Source: Candidula unifasciata (Eukaryota; Mollusca; Gastropoda; Stylommatophora; Geomitridae). Taken from it: 64,000 nt of DNA. The stretch spans positions 95,001 to 159,000 of the forward strand of contig CAJHNH020002435.1 of assembly GCA_905116865.2 (NCBI GenBank), in the 5' to 3' direction. A program made the position numbers and the translations under genes. Each line of letters opens with the position of its first letter. Position 1 is the first letter of the stretch. The notes under the pieces are model-generated. The model had not been told where the DNA came from, made no database searches, and was given only the letters and a program-made list of their open reading frames with translations. Shown here in pieces: positions 33,262-44,575 of the stretch.

Positions 33262-33490
33262 TCAGAGGTAGCGCGGTCTCGAGGCATGGCGTCTGCTTCA
33301 AGTGCTGGAGATCCCGGGTTCAGGCCCTGGTGAAAGCTGTGATTTTTTTCATGTTGACTTCTAGTAAATTCTCCTGGTCTTTGGGCACTATGGTCGATGC
33401 CCGTGTATATTGTCGTGCACGTAGGAAAAATCCTAGCCAGAACGGAGCACTTATGGGTTACCCATTGTGCCATGATGTTGATCCCTCGTC
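33262..33490 (+). repeat. SINE family 3, best-preserved copy
   Basis: Head gtagcgcggtctcgaggcat, box-B-like gggttcaggccc, poly-T, then ctcctggtctttgggcacta, ttgtcgtgcacgtagg, gagcacttatgggttaccca and ccatgatgttgatccc. The arrangement (head, T-rich joint, body) is that of a tRNA-derived SINE. Confidence 0.7.
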
Positions 33491-34090
33491 TAAACTATTT
33501 AAACCAAACCACCATTTCTTACTTTCTGTCTGTTTATCTGTCTGCCCTATCTCACTTTTCTTTTTATTTCTTTATTACCCCGTCTCTTTTTTTTACAATA
33601 TACTCAGACGTGTATTCACACACACGCACTTCGTTATATCCTCCACCGCCCAACCTTACAACAATCTTCATGATTGGTCTAATTGTTTCGCTTCGCTGTC
33701 CCAGCGCCTGATCGATTGGATTAAACTTTTTGTTTGCGCCATTGATTCTCTCACTACCTTCACCTTACTGGCTCTCTGTGCTTACGATTGCTTGAGGACA
33801 AACCACTTATCTACCTTGTTATAAAACACTTACTGGCTGTTAATTCTGAGCATCTCCTATACCCTCAGGGCTATAGTGGCAGGGTTAACGAATTGAGAGA
33901 TGGACGTGTGTTGAATAAAACAGTTCGGTCCGTAGATGTACTTGTTGAGAAACATTGGATTGAAAATGAGTTATAAAATTTAAATTTTGTTTTATGGTTT
34001 CTACTTCATCTTAATCTTTTCAATTTTCTTTTTTTTTTTTTTTTTTGTCTAGTTTTTCGTGTTCTTTTTTTTTCGGTATTAACAGTATAA
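33491..34090. other. Unassigned T-rich sequence
   Basis: Pyrimidine-rich left part and poly-T runs (34029-34046 and 34063-34072). Frames here have no family signature. Confidence 0.35.
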
Positions 34091-34094
34091 ACAT

Positions 34095-34300
34095 CTCACC
34101 CCACAACGATACACATGTCTTCCCACACAAGGATACAAACATATCACTACACAATGATATAAACATCTCACCAAACAATGATATAAACATTCCACCACAC
34201 AAGTATATAAACATCTCACCACACAACAATTTTAACAACTCACCACACAGTGATATGTGTACCTCACTACATAGTCAACAAAAACATCTCACCAAACAAC
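34095..34300. repeat. Degenerate tandem repeat of about 24-28 bp
   Basis: catctcaccacacaacgata-like units recur about eight times (34094, 34140, 34166, 34190, 34212 and so on) with indels. Confidence 0.75.
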
Positions 34301-34384
34301 TCCACATAAATTTCATTACTATGAGCACGTGTGGTGTGACATCCCCAGTAGTCTCCCATGCAACACATAGCTTTTTTTTTTTTA

Positions 34385-34765
34385 AAGCAATAACTCGTCG
34401 ATTACCCCGTTGCGCGATGTATTTTATTTAGCAGTAACTCGCCGATTATCCCGTTACTTGATGTATTTTTTTTAGCAGTAACTCGCTGATTATCCCGTTA
34501 CTTGATGGATTTTTTTAGCAGTAACTCGCCGATTATTCCGTTACTTGATGGATTTTATTTAGCAGTAACTCGCCGATTATCTCGTTACTTTACGGAATTT
34601 ATTCAGCAAAAACTCGCCGATTATCTTGTTAATTGATGGATTTTATTCAGCAATAACTCGCCGATTATCTCGTTACTTTACGGAATTTATTCAGCAAAAA
34701 CTCGCCGATTATCCTGTTAATTGATGGATTTTATTCAGCAATAACTCGCCGATTATCTCGTTACT
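34385..34765. repeat. 44-bp minisatellite, about 8.5 copies
   Basis: agcagtaactcgccgattat starts at 34430, 34474, 34517, 34561, 34605 and onward. Later units use cagcaaaaactcg / cagcaataactcg alternately, an 88-bp two-unit pattern. Confidence 0.9.
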
Positions 34766-35039
34766 TGTCCTCATTAAATTGCTAGTTGAGCGTCTGAAAT
34801 TTATTATTTGTGATGGAGAGCCCACATTTTTTTTTAAAAATTATGTCATCACTAGTATGTTTTCTAAACAAACAACTTCTCTGTCTGTAACTATTTTTTT
34901 TGGGTCTAGCCTCTTTCACCAGCCCCCCCCCCCCCCCCCCTTTATCCCCATTCCACCCCCTCCGCTTTTTACTGTTGCTCTTTACATATACACACACATG
35001 CGCGCGCGCGCGGACAAAATACACATACATAAAAAAATT

Positions 35040-35275
35040 AGAAAATTTTTTGTTTGAATTGAACAACGTACTAGTTTGTTTGAAATTTGTCCTGTTTGAT
35101 TTGAAAAGTGTCCAGACTGATTTGCAAAATGTTCGGTTTGATTCGAAAATGTTCGGTTTGATTTGAAAAGTGTCCAGACTGGTTTGCAAAATGTTCGGTT
35201 TGATTCGAAAATGTTCGGTTTGATTTGAAAAGTGTCCAGACTGGTTTGCAAAATGTCCGGTTTGATTTTAAGAGT
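35040..35275. repeat. 62-bp tandem repeat, about 3.5 copies
   Basis: gtgtccagact words start at 35108, 35170 and 35232 (62-bp spacing), each with gttcggtttgattcgaaaat between them. Confidence 0.88.
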
Positions 35276-35775
35276 CCTATAGCGCGTTTCAAAACTCAGA
35301 CCGTCACACTTTGACAAATCTCGAAAACTCATGCTCAGATCAACACGAATTTTTGCATTTGGCCTTAGATTTGCCATGTCCCCGTGACTCTATAATTTAC
35401 AGTTGCGCAGATGCTGCTGTTTACTTAAAGCGGCGAATTTCTGTGATCTTTTTTTTTTTGGCTTGATAATTTCTGTAACCCGGAATAAAAAGAATATAGG
35501 GTAATGATACACATGTGGAGACTTGTTTGTCAATCACTTCGTGTGTGCATTCACGTTGGTGACTATTTTGATAACCTTTTCCATACTCAATGAAAAATCC
35601 GTAACTCACGAGAGTTATGCTGGAGATGACCACCTAAGAGGGAAACGGCTATGACACGCCTGCAATTTGATGTTCTGAAAAGTTCCCCCTACTCAGTTTA
35701 TCCAACTTACTCTGGGCAGGCTAGCTATTTGTTTTGAATCGGTTTCTGTTTTTTTTTCCATACATACTGCAAATA

Positions 35776-36008
35776 GTCGGCTTTGTGGCTAAGTCGATGC
35801 GAACGCTTCGTAATGCCGGGATGCCAGGTTCGATCCCAGCTGCGGGCCATGCGCCTTGCGTTGGTTTCGACAGTGGTATCAAGAAAGCCGACCGTCCAGT
35901 GAGCAATGGCAAACTGCTGGACGTAAATTTGCCTTGAAAAACCACTCAACAGCTAGGGGCTGTTGGGGTTGGTTCTGCAACGTCCTGTAAAGGATACGAG
36001 ACTAACCT
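35776..36008 (+). repeat. SINE family 1, intact copy with 12-bp duplication
   Basis: Same head, box B (ggttcgatccc) and tail as 28880. It is flanked by atactgcaaata at 35764-35775 and 36009-36020, a perfect 12-bp duplication. Few differences from the 28880 copy are visible. Confidence 0.9.
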
Positions 36009-36339
36009 ATACTGCAAATAAGGCAACATGAAAACTAGAGGTTTGTTTATGCTAAAAAGAAAATACATACAAGGCTTGATTATTTACACGCTACATGTCA
36101 TATATCATCAACCTACACCGAACGGTTACTTTCTTTCTATCCATTAATTCTTTCATCTGTCTGTCTGCTGTCTGTCTGTCCTAATGGTCCTGTACGTGAC
36201 TGCCAATCTGTTTACACGTCAGTCAGTTGACGTCTTTACTTTCCGGTCTAAATGAATGTCAAGCTATCTATTTATGTCTCTGTATATCAGTGAATTTCTC
36301 TATAATTTTCATATATTTCATTTATTTGCTTTATTTAAA

Positions 36340-36425
36340 AAAATGCCAGGCTGTAAATTGCGCAATATTTTGTTTGTGTCGTGTGTGTTCAAATTTACAA
36401 CGTGGAAATATTGCTTTGATTTATA
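36340..36425. repeat. Dispersed repeat family F, copy 3
   Basis: atgccaggctgtaaattgcg, caatattttgtttgtgtcg and caacgtggaaatattgcttt match the copies at 22740 and 26085. Confidence 0.5.
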
Positions 36426-36439
36426 TAAAAGTTGAGAAA

Positions 36440-36684
36440 ATTTTTTTCACGCCTCCAAGCTTGTTGGGAATATAGGGTTAGACAAATGTTATATAGACCG
36501 ATCGGTATTCGATTGGTGATGTGTTCACCATGGCACTGGCCGCCTTTGCTTCCGAGGACTTTACAATTTAAGGCTGGGTCGACTTGGGAGCCAAGGTCAT
36601 TTATGAAAAAGAACGGCTTTGTCTGGATCTGAACTCACGACCTTCAGCTCACCAGGCGAGTGTTTAGCTGTTATAACAAGTCGG

Positions 36685-36690
<6 letters not shown>
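36440..36690 (-). repeat. SINE family 2, full copy with tRNA-like head
   Basis: The minus strand starts gagccgacttgttataacag then ctaaacactcgcctg, box-B-like ggtcgtgagttcagatcc, then the family body with tgggagccaaggtcatttat and aggctgggtcgac. A (TA)n microsatellite at 36691-36732 abuts its 5' side. Confidence 0.7.
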
Positions 36691-36734
<44 letters not shown>

Positions 36735-37130
36735 CATGAAGTATTTATATATTCGTGCAATAAATTGTCTGTAGAAACCTGTTACCATCTCGCAGAATAT
36801 AATACAGAAAGTGTAGTAATTGTAGGAACATGAAATCAATGAAATATGCACCTTTAGGATATTCTTCTGTGCAGACACACTAGTGAAGTTTAAAGAACAC
36901 CTAAGACACATTCTTCAAACATTGACAAAAACAAAACAAAAAAGCTAGCTATGGGCAAACAGCTAACCAATCTGTATAGCACATTCAAAAAACATTAATA
37001 TGATTGCGTATTTATAGTGGGTGATTTTGAATATTTCCGGAATGTGACATAAAGGACGCCTGACCAGTCTTTTGCCATGATTTATCGGTTACAATGTTTA
37101 GATATTATAATAAAAGGACGAATGAATGAA
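36735..37130. other. AT-rich sequence, no feature seen
   Basis: No coding signal or recognised repeat. Confidence 0.35.
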
Positions 37131-37134
37131 TCAA

Positions 37135-37205
37135 GGACTGACATCGATGCACTCAGGGCATTCCGACAGGTGGTATGTTCAATTTTTCGACAGCCAACGA
37201 TGCGT
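37135..37205 (-). pseudogene. LINE family D short fragment
   Basis: gactgacatcgatgcactca, gggcattccgac and cgacagccaacgatgcg match the start of family D at 4577 and 24280. Confidence 0.45.
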
Positions 37206-37207
37206 TT

Positions 37208-37446
37208 GAGTTAGTTGCGTATCTTTTACAGGACGTTGCAGAATCAACCCAAGCATTGTGTGTGTGTGTGTGTGGCTGTTGTGGTTTTTCTAGGCAAATT
37301 TTACGTTTAATGGTTTGCCATTGCCCTTTGACCGGTAAGCTCTAGGTACCCCTGTCAAAACCAATGCATGCCACATCATCCGCAACTGGGATGGAATCCA
37401 GCACCCTGGCATTACGAAAGCATTCGCAACGCTTTAGCCCCGAACG
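37208..37446 (-). repeat. SINE family 1, minus copy
   Basis: ttagttgcgtatcttttaca, ggacgttgcagaatcaaccc, then a TG repeat, tttacgtttaatggtttgcc and gggatggaatccagcaccct are the complement of the family from tail to box B. It is diverged. Confidence 0.75.
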
Positions 37447-37597
37447 CAACGATGATTGCCCATGCTAAAAGTCCGGTCGAAACTCCGCAAACTCCACATT
37501 AAATAAGTTTTTGGAGGTATGGATACTTTGTTCAGTTGCATAGTTGACTTGGTAGCATGAAGATTTCACTACCTCCATTTTACGAAAAAGTAGCTCA

Positions 37598-39640
37598 CTG
37601 TACAGAGTAGCGGTAGCAGTAGTAAATCTACTAGCGACAGCAGCAGTTAGTCTAGTAGCTACAGCAGTAGTCAGTCTATAAGCGACAGCAGTAGTCAGCA
37701 GTTAGTCTAGTAGCGACAGCAGCAGTTAGTCCAGTAGCGACAGCAGTAGTCAGTCTATAAGCGACAGCAGTTTTCAGCAGTTAGTCTAGTAGCGACAGCA
37801 GCAGTTAGTCTATTAGCGGTAGCAGCAGTCAATCTACTAGCGACAGCAGCAGTTAGTCTAGTAGCGACAGCAGCAGTTAGTCTAGTAGAGACAGCAGCAG
37901 TTAGTCTAGTAGCGACAGCAGTAGTTAGTTTAGTAGAGACAGCAGTAGTTAGTCTAGTAGAGACAGCAGTAGTTAGTCTAGTAGCGACAGCAGCAGTTAG
38001 TCTAGTAGCGACAGCAGTAGTTAGTCCATAATCGACAGCAGTAGTCAGCAGTTAGTCTAGTAACGACAGCAGTAGTTAGTCTAGTAGCGACAGCAGTAGT
38101 TAGTCTAGTAGAGACAGCAGTAGTTAGTCTAGTAGAGACAGCAGTAGTTAGTCTAGTAGCGACAGCGGTAGTTAGTCTAGTAGAGACAGCAGTAGTTAGT
38201 CTAGTAGAGACAGCAGTAGTTAGTCTAGTAGAGACAGCAGTAGTTAGTCTAGTTGAGACAGCAGTAGTTAGTCTAGTAGAGACAGCAGTAGTTAGTCTAG
38301 TAGCGAAAGCAGTAGTTAGTCTAGTAGAGACAGCAGTAGTTAGTCTAGTAGAGACAGCAGTAGTTAGTCTAGTAGAGACAGCAGTAGTTAGTCTAGTAGC
38401 GACAGCAGCAGTTAGTCTAGTAGCGACAGCAGTAGTTAGTCTAGTAGCGACAGCAGCAATTAGTCTAGTAGCGACAGAAGTAGTCAGCAGCTAGTATAGT
38501 AGCAATAGCAGTAGGCAGTCTATAAGCGACAGCAGTAGTTAGTCTAGTAGCGACAGCAGCAGTTAGTCTAGTAGCGACAGCAGTAGTCAGCAGTTAGTCT
38601 AGTAGCGACAGCAGTAGTCAGTCTATAAGCGACAGCAGTAGTTAGTCTAGTAGCGACAGCAGCAGTTAGTCTAGTAGCGACAACAGTTGTTAGTCTAGTA
38701 GCGACAGCAGCAGTTAGTCTAGTAGCGACAGCAGTAGTTAGTCTAGTAGCGACAGCAGTAGTTAGTCCATAAGCGACAGCAGTAGTCAGCAGTTAGTCTA
38801 GTAACGACAGCAGCAATTAGTCTAGTAGCGACAGCAGTAATCAGCAGCTAGTCTAATAGCGATAGCAGTAGGCAGTCTATAGGCGACAGCAGTAGTTAGT
38901 CTAGTAGCGACAGCAGCATTTAGTCTAGTAGCGACAGCAGCATTGAGTCTAGTAGCGACAGCAGCATTTAGTCTAGTAGCGACAGTAGCATTTAGTCTAG
39001 TAGCGACAGCAGCATTTAGTCTAGTAGCGACAGCAGCAGTTAGTCTAGTAGCGACAGCAGCATTCAGTCTAGTAGCGACAGCAGCATTTAGTCTAGTAGC
39101 GACAGCAGCATTTAGTCTAGTAGCGACAGCAGCATTTAGTCTAGTAGCGACAGCAGCAGTTAGTCTAGTAGCGACAGCAGTAGTTAGTCTAGTAGCGACA
39201 GCAGTAGTTAGTCTAGTAGCGACAGCAGCAGTTAGTCTTGTAGCGACAGCAGCATTTAGTCTAGTAGCGACAGAAGCAGTTAGTCTAGTAGCGACAGCAA
39301 TAGTCAGTCTATAAACGACAGCAGTAGTCAGTCGTCTATAAGCAACAGCACTCAGTCTACTAGCAATAGCAGCCGGAGCAGTCTAGTAGTGACAGCAGCA
39401 GTCAGTCTACTAGCGACAGCAGTCAGTCTACTAGCGACAGCAGTCAGTCTTCTAGCGATATCAGTCAGGTTACTATCGACAGCAGTCAGTCTGCTAGCAA
39501 CATATGTAGTTAGTCTCTAGTGACAGCAGCAGTCAGTCTACTAATGACAGCAGTCAGGCTACTATCGACAGCAGTCACGTTACTATAGACAGCAGTATAT
39601 AGTCCACTAGTGACAGCAGCAACCAGTCTCCATTCTGCTC
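37598..39640. repeat. 24-bp minisatellite, about 84 copies
   Basis: The unit is agtctagtagcgacagcagt plus agtt, with agcagtt, agcattt, agagac and cagtctataagcgac variants grouped in blocks, so local duplication of blocks is visible. The long Val/Ala/Thr/Ser frame at 38943-39314 is an artefact. Confidence 0.95.
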
Positions 39641-39751
39641 ATTACTTCGCACACCAGAATATCTTGGGCAGATAATCTATGATAAGCTCCAGATTTGAGT
39701 TTTATAAAGCCATACGAGCCACTCTGTGTGTAGGACACTTTAGACACATAT

Positions 39752-39910
39752 TGAGGGAAGGACAATTTTCTATGCCTCTAGGTGTGGTGGGCATATCGGG
39801 CTAGACCTAAATGGTATAAACCAATCGGCACTGGTAGGTGATGTGGTCAACATCACAGCTGTCGCCTTTACTTCTCAGAATTGTATCTCTACCCACTCAA
39901 GAGCTAAGTT
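39752..39910 (-). repeat. SINE family 2, truncated copy
   Basis: acctaaatggtataaaccaa, tcggcactggtaggtgatgt and caacatcacagctgtcgcct match the body. No tRNA-like head. Confidence 0.55.
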
Positions 39911-39930
39911 TGACACACAATGCAATCCTT

Positions 39931-39931
39931 A

Positions 39932-40015
<84 letters not shown>
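39931..40015. repeat. (TA)n microsatellite
   Basis: About 42 TA dinucleotides. Confidence 0.97.
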
Positions 40016-40017
<2 letters not shown>

Positions 40018-40018
<1 letters not shown>

Positions 40019-40255
40019 TTAACCCGTTGTACCGTTATTTGTCACATAGGGCCCGCAGTCTGTTCTTCCATTCCGCTCTATTCTTTGGAATCAGTTCAAT
40101 GTCATGGATGTAATCCAGCCAGCAGCTTTGGCCTCTCTCATCAACGTTCGTCTTTGTGTATCATCTCAGCGCTCTCGCCTCCTTAATCCCTTTATTTTCC
40201 ATTGCAGTGTCTCTTTGGTCATTCTTCGCTTGTTTCTTTTCAGGTCGTGCCTAGT
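40018..40255 (-). pseudogene. LINE RT C-terminal tail
   Basis: The minus strand reads M-R-E-A-K-A-A-G-W, then I-P-K-N-R-A-E-W-K-N-R-L-R-A-L-C-D, the x-N-R-x-E-W-R-x-x-V-x-A-L-C ending of RTE-like pol proteins. Confidence 0.6.
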
Positions 40256-40436
40256 GTAGCGCCATTTTATCTGTCTTGTAAATTTTGACACCTTTGGTAG
40301 CCCATATATTTGCCTTATATCTTCATTACCTTTCTTTAAGCCTATCCCATTTTACTGTGGTAATTTTCATGAGATATTTGTTTTCGAATGTATTTAACTC
40401 TAGTTCCATGTTTAAGCGGTTATCCAACTTTCACTT

Positions 40437-40484
<48 letters not shown>

Positions 40485-40520
40485 ATACACACATGCACAC
40501 ATACACACATTTACACACAT
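40437..40520. repeat. (CA)n microsatellite
   Basis: Pure CA to 40477, then degenerate acacat/acatac units. Confidence 0.95.
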
Positions 40521-40571
40521 ATAGCATATACTCTTATTGCATTTATTATACATACATGACTGCGATAAAGG

Positions 40572-40890
40572 GTCAATGACACACTTGCCACATGCCTTTT
40601 AGAGCTAGTCTCGCACAGCAGTGTTGGAATACTGAATCGTCCTCGCATGACGTCGATGTGAAAAACAATAACTTAGTTCTGTCCATTTCTTGATGTTGTC
40701 TTTTTGGATTGTCTTTGTCGTCCTCTATTTCAACTACCCTCCAATGTCCATTTACAATCGAATCATGTCTCACCATGTGCCCAAACCAAGCTAGCTTGCA
40801 ACGTTTCACCACTGCCAAGAGGTGCTTCTTATGTCCTGCTAAATTGTATATTTTGTCTCTGACTTGTGTGTGTGTTGTTTCTTTTAAATA
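40572..40890 (-). pseudogene. LINE RT tail (W-F-G-H family)
   Basis: The minus frame 40818-40573 reads V-V-K-R-C-K-L-A-W-F-G-H-M-V-R-H-D, the well-known R-x-K-L-x-W-F-G-H-V-x-R-H-D tail of a LINE common in marine invertebrates. It is related to 27640-27830. Confidence 0.65.
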
Positions 40891-40899
40891 ACTAATTCG

Positions 40900-41347
40900 A
40901 CTAATTCGTAAAATGCGTCTGTAGCATTTACATTCGAATATCGGTGTGAAATTTCCGGAATAAATTTTACAATTTTACACTTCAAGGTATACACTTGAGA
41001 GCATTCATGGAACCTTATTCCATTATTCAAATCCGCGTATATCTTCTGCTCTTCGAAGCTGACCTTTGCCTCCTATGACAAACATACTTAAAGTCGGTAA
41101 CAAGAAATCTCATGTGGAAGTAAAGACGACATACGTCATGTTGACCATAAAGGATATCATCCTTGTACGATTATACTGCCATGTGACGATGCTACAATGA
41201 CTTGAAAATAATCCTTTACTTTTTTACAACAGCATCATATACCATTTACACCACTTACATGAAATATGCACTGTTTTTACCTTGACGATTTTGGATAATA
41301 CGCTCACAGTTTCAAATGTTTATTTCCTGTCACAATCGCGCATTTAA
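40900..41347. other. AT-rich sequence, no feature seen
   Basis: No gene or recognised repeat. Confidence 0.35.
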
Positions 41348-41357
41348 TATACACAAA

Positions 41358-41575
41358 GATTAGTTGCGTATCCTTTACAGGACGTTGCAGAACCCAACCC
41401 AGCAGCCTCTGGCTGTTGTGTGGTTTCTCTAGGCATATTTACATTCAGTAGTTTGCCATATGCCTACTAGACGGTCGGCCCCCTGATAAACTGTCGAAAC
41501 CAACGCAAGATTCATGCCCTGCAGCTGGGGTCGAACCCAGCCCCCTGGCATTACGAAGCGTTCTCATCGACATAG
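41358..41575 (-). repeat. SINE family 1, minus copy, 5' truncated, 10-bp duplication
   Basis: ttagttgcgtatcctttaca, ggacgttgcagaacccaacc, box B complement gggtcgaaccc; the end with the box A start is missing. Flanked by tatacacaaa at 41348-41357 and 41576-41585. Confidence 0.85.
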
Positions 41576-41660
41576 TATACACAAAACAGGACTAAATAAC
41601 ACATATAATGAGACGGTGCAACTCCCTAGGGGCCAGTAATAGTGATTGCTGCTTAGACAG

Positions 41661-41851
41661 TGTTTCCTAAACCTTTCTTAGTCACAGCGCCTTTTATCAG
41701 TAAAAATATTTCCACAGCGCCCTAACCTAGATAAAAGTATGACGATTCGTATGGAAGAGATCAAAACTCACATATTCTCGAATATTTCGCGGCACCCCTC
41801 CAAAGAGGTCGCGGCTCCTCGGGGCGCCGCGTTGAACCGTTTGGGAATCAC
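41661..41851. mobile_element. hAT-type MITE
   Basis: Ends cagtgtttcctaaacctttc and ccgtttgggaatcactg are inverted repeats. The flanking 8 bp are tgcttaga and gcctagat, only an approximate duplication. The interior has cgcggcacccctccaaagag, a gene-free body. Confidence 0.7.
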
Positions 41852-41859
41852 TGGCCTAG

Positions 41860-44100
41860 ATCAATAATTGTAAACGCCATTTTGGAACCTGCGGCACTAA
41901 TTTGAGTGGGGTATTTGTTAACATTACACTGCAAGTCTGGTGAGGACAAACTTCAGTGCCGAATGAGTATTAGTCCTCCAAGCAAAGTGCACACACACAC
42001 AAGCATTCACTTACAGGCACACACAGACATACACACCGCACATAACACCGCACAAACACTTTGGCGACCTCGTGAGGATCCCCCCCCCCACCCCACTGTC
42101 TATGATTGGTTTGCTTGTGTGGGGCTTCTAAGGGGCTGAGAATTCTAATTTAAACCAAATGATGGTTTTTGGAGAAAGGTGGATAGAAGATACAGATAGA
42201 GCGGTAGGTGGGCGGACAGACAGACAGACAGATAACGGACAGGCGGGTAGATAGACAGAGAGACAGAGAGACAGACAGACCGAGAGACCAGCATGCAGGC
42301 ATTTAGAAGGCAGAGAGATAGACAGATAGATACCTCTGTAAGGTATTTTCTTAGCTCTACTGTTATGGACACTGAGTGGTGAGTACCTGCATTTTTTAAA
42401 CTCACTTTGTGGTAAGTCTCCTAAAATTTTTGTATCACTTTTTTAACCACAACCCACACCCCTTCCCGCTCTACCTGCAGTTTAAAGTTTCTCTTCTTAA
42501 ATTTAAAAGCCTTAATAGCCTTTCCTAAACTCTCCAGTTTGAAGAGCGTTATGTTATTTCACTGCGACCAAATTAGCTATAATAGAACAGCAAGAGAGGA
42601 AACGTAATTAACTATTGCTGAAATGATGACTGATGAAAACAAAAACACTTCGCATTGGGAATTTAACCAAAAAAAAAAAAAAAATTATAATATTTTGTAA
42701 TAACCACAATAGCAGACAAGGGCAAGAAATGTTAACAATAGAAGCAGTAATGCTAAGGAAAATGTAAACGTCACACTAATTGGACTCTTGCTAAAGTTAA
42801 CAACACATTAGAGCATTACAAAAGTGCATCACTGGGAAGAATCAGGCTGCTGATTCTCAAACATAATTTAACATATGATTATTCTGAGAATATAGTCCTA
42901 TTTTCAGACAGTTATTATTCTTAAAACCCGGGAGGGAATTTTAACGGTACAGTAATAAATGTGGACGGCAAAACATTTTTCTATGAGCTAAAAGAACAAA
43001 CACAAACATTACATCTAAAATGGCGGTGAAGATTTATCATTTGCTGTTTGTTTAAACATCTACTTTAAATACTCAACATGTTTTCCAACTTCCTTGTTTT
43101 AAAATAATTGTTTGCTGTAAACGAATTTTCTAATGCAGCTGTTTTTGTTTAAGTGCAAAGTTTGCTTAAATTATTAATAATTTGCAGATTAATCTAATCC
43201 ATAATTTCAGTCTTAAGGTTCCAGAAAGAATGCGCACATTTCTAAAAAATCGATGAACATATTTGAAATAGTTGAAGGCGATGGAGGAATACAGATTTCA
43301 TAATGATGACAGCCAGAAGAGGTTGTCATTTAGCAAAAGGGTGCTCTTGTATCTGTGCAGTGGCGACAATTGAGACACTTTCTGACACTTGTCTAAGTTC
43401 TTTTGATAAAAACTTAAAAGGGTGACCACTTTCAGACTGCTGCTAGCTAGCCGAGGCTGCTAACTGGGTCCGCCTATATTTGTGGTCTGGGTTATTTGTG
43501 TCACTTTCGTGACTAAAGTCGAGTATTTGCGCTATTTCTGGGCTTGATGCTTCCATCTGATTCAGACCGCTCGTCCTCCACCCTGTTGTTACTTGTGAAT
43601 GTCTTTGTGACACCGGACGAACCAGCGATTTATATAGGTCACCCGGTCGCCGTTGCGTTCTGTCTTTTTTGAGAACTGATGTTTTCTTTAGTTCCACTAG
43701 CTATCTTTTCTAACCAGTAGTACCTTTCTTAATGGTAACATTCTTTGCGCAGCATAAAATTAATATTTCAATGTTCTAAATGAGACCTAAGGCCATTGTT
43801 CATAACCATCTGAAAGATAGCCATATTAATATGGTTGCGTTCTAATATTTAAAAAAATAAATAAAAACACACACACACTAAAAACAGTTGTAAAAGAAAG
43901 AAAATGATTGTTGTGACAGTTGCAGATTTACTAAAAGTGTTGGGGACAGACAACACGAGAGGATTCTTGACTAAAGCCAAAAAAAAAAAAAAAAAAAATC
44001 GGAATGGCTGCAGAATTTGTATAACAGCTTGCAGATGATAATCTACAAAAATAAGCATTGTTTAAGGTTTTGAGATGGTTAAAATTCCAAATAGTGTAAC
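41860..44100. other. Unassigned AT-rich region
   Basis: Contains a poly-C run (42080-42094), a GACA/GATA-rich patch (42205-42330) and poly-A runs (42669-42684 and 43979-43997). A minus frame 43697-43443 (D-R-T-Q-R-R-P-G-D-L-Y-K-S-L) sits downstream of a minus-strand TATA-like ctatataaatcg (complement at 43626-43637), which might be an old promoter or LTR, but I cannot support a gene. Confidence 0.3.
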
Positions 44101-44221
44101 TTTCAATCTTTCCAGACGATATTGCTATATAGCGCCGAATAAAGGCGTAGAATCACAGCCCCCCTAAGTAAAAACCTGAGCAGTAATGTAGATAGGAACC
44201 CCGTGTTGCCATTGTATCACG

Positions 44222-44575
44222 ATCCCCGCTTGGTCTGCCGTGTTTCTTTCTGTCAGAACTACATAAAAAGACCAACTACAGTCAAGTCTAAGAGCCTGGT
44301 CTGCCGTGTTTCTTTCTGTCAGAACTACATACCAACACCAACTACAGTCAAGTCTAAGAGCCTGGTCTGCCGTGTTTCTTTCTGTCAGAACTACATACCA
44401 AGACCAACTACAGTCAAGTCTAAGAGCCTAGTCTGCCGTGTTTCTTTCTGTCAGAACTACATACCAAGACCAACTACAGTCAAGTCTAAGAGCCTGGTCT
44501 GCCGTGTTTCTTTGTGTCAGAACTACATACCAAGACCAACTACAGTCAAGTCTTAGAGCCTGGTCTGCCCTGCCT
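44222..44575. repeat. 66-bp minisatellite, about 5.3 copies
   Basis: tggtctgccgtgtttctttc starts at 44231, 44297, 44363, 44429, 44495 and 44561. The plus frame encodes a 22-residue repeat (S-L-V-C-R-V-S-F-C-Q-N-Y) over the array; its openness follows from the length being a multiple of 3. Confidence 0.95.

Noticed and set aside
43443..43697. 84-codon minus frame downstream of a TATA-like site as a gene
   Set aside because: No family similarity, and no splice or polyadenylation evidence; could be part of an old LTR.
44116..44167. Terminal coding exon of the cadherin gene
   Set aside because: Good acceptor (caatctttccag) and compatible phase, but a 17-codon open stretch is easily found by chance and lies 14.5 kb away; mentioned only as a candidate.
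44203..44556. 117-codon protein of 22-residue repeats
   Set aside because: 66-bp tandem repeat with no neighbouring exon signals; kept only as a repeat.
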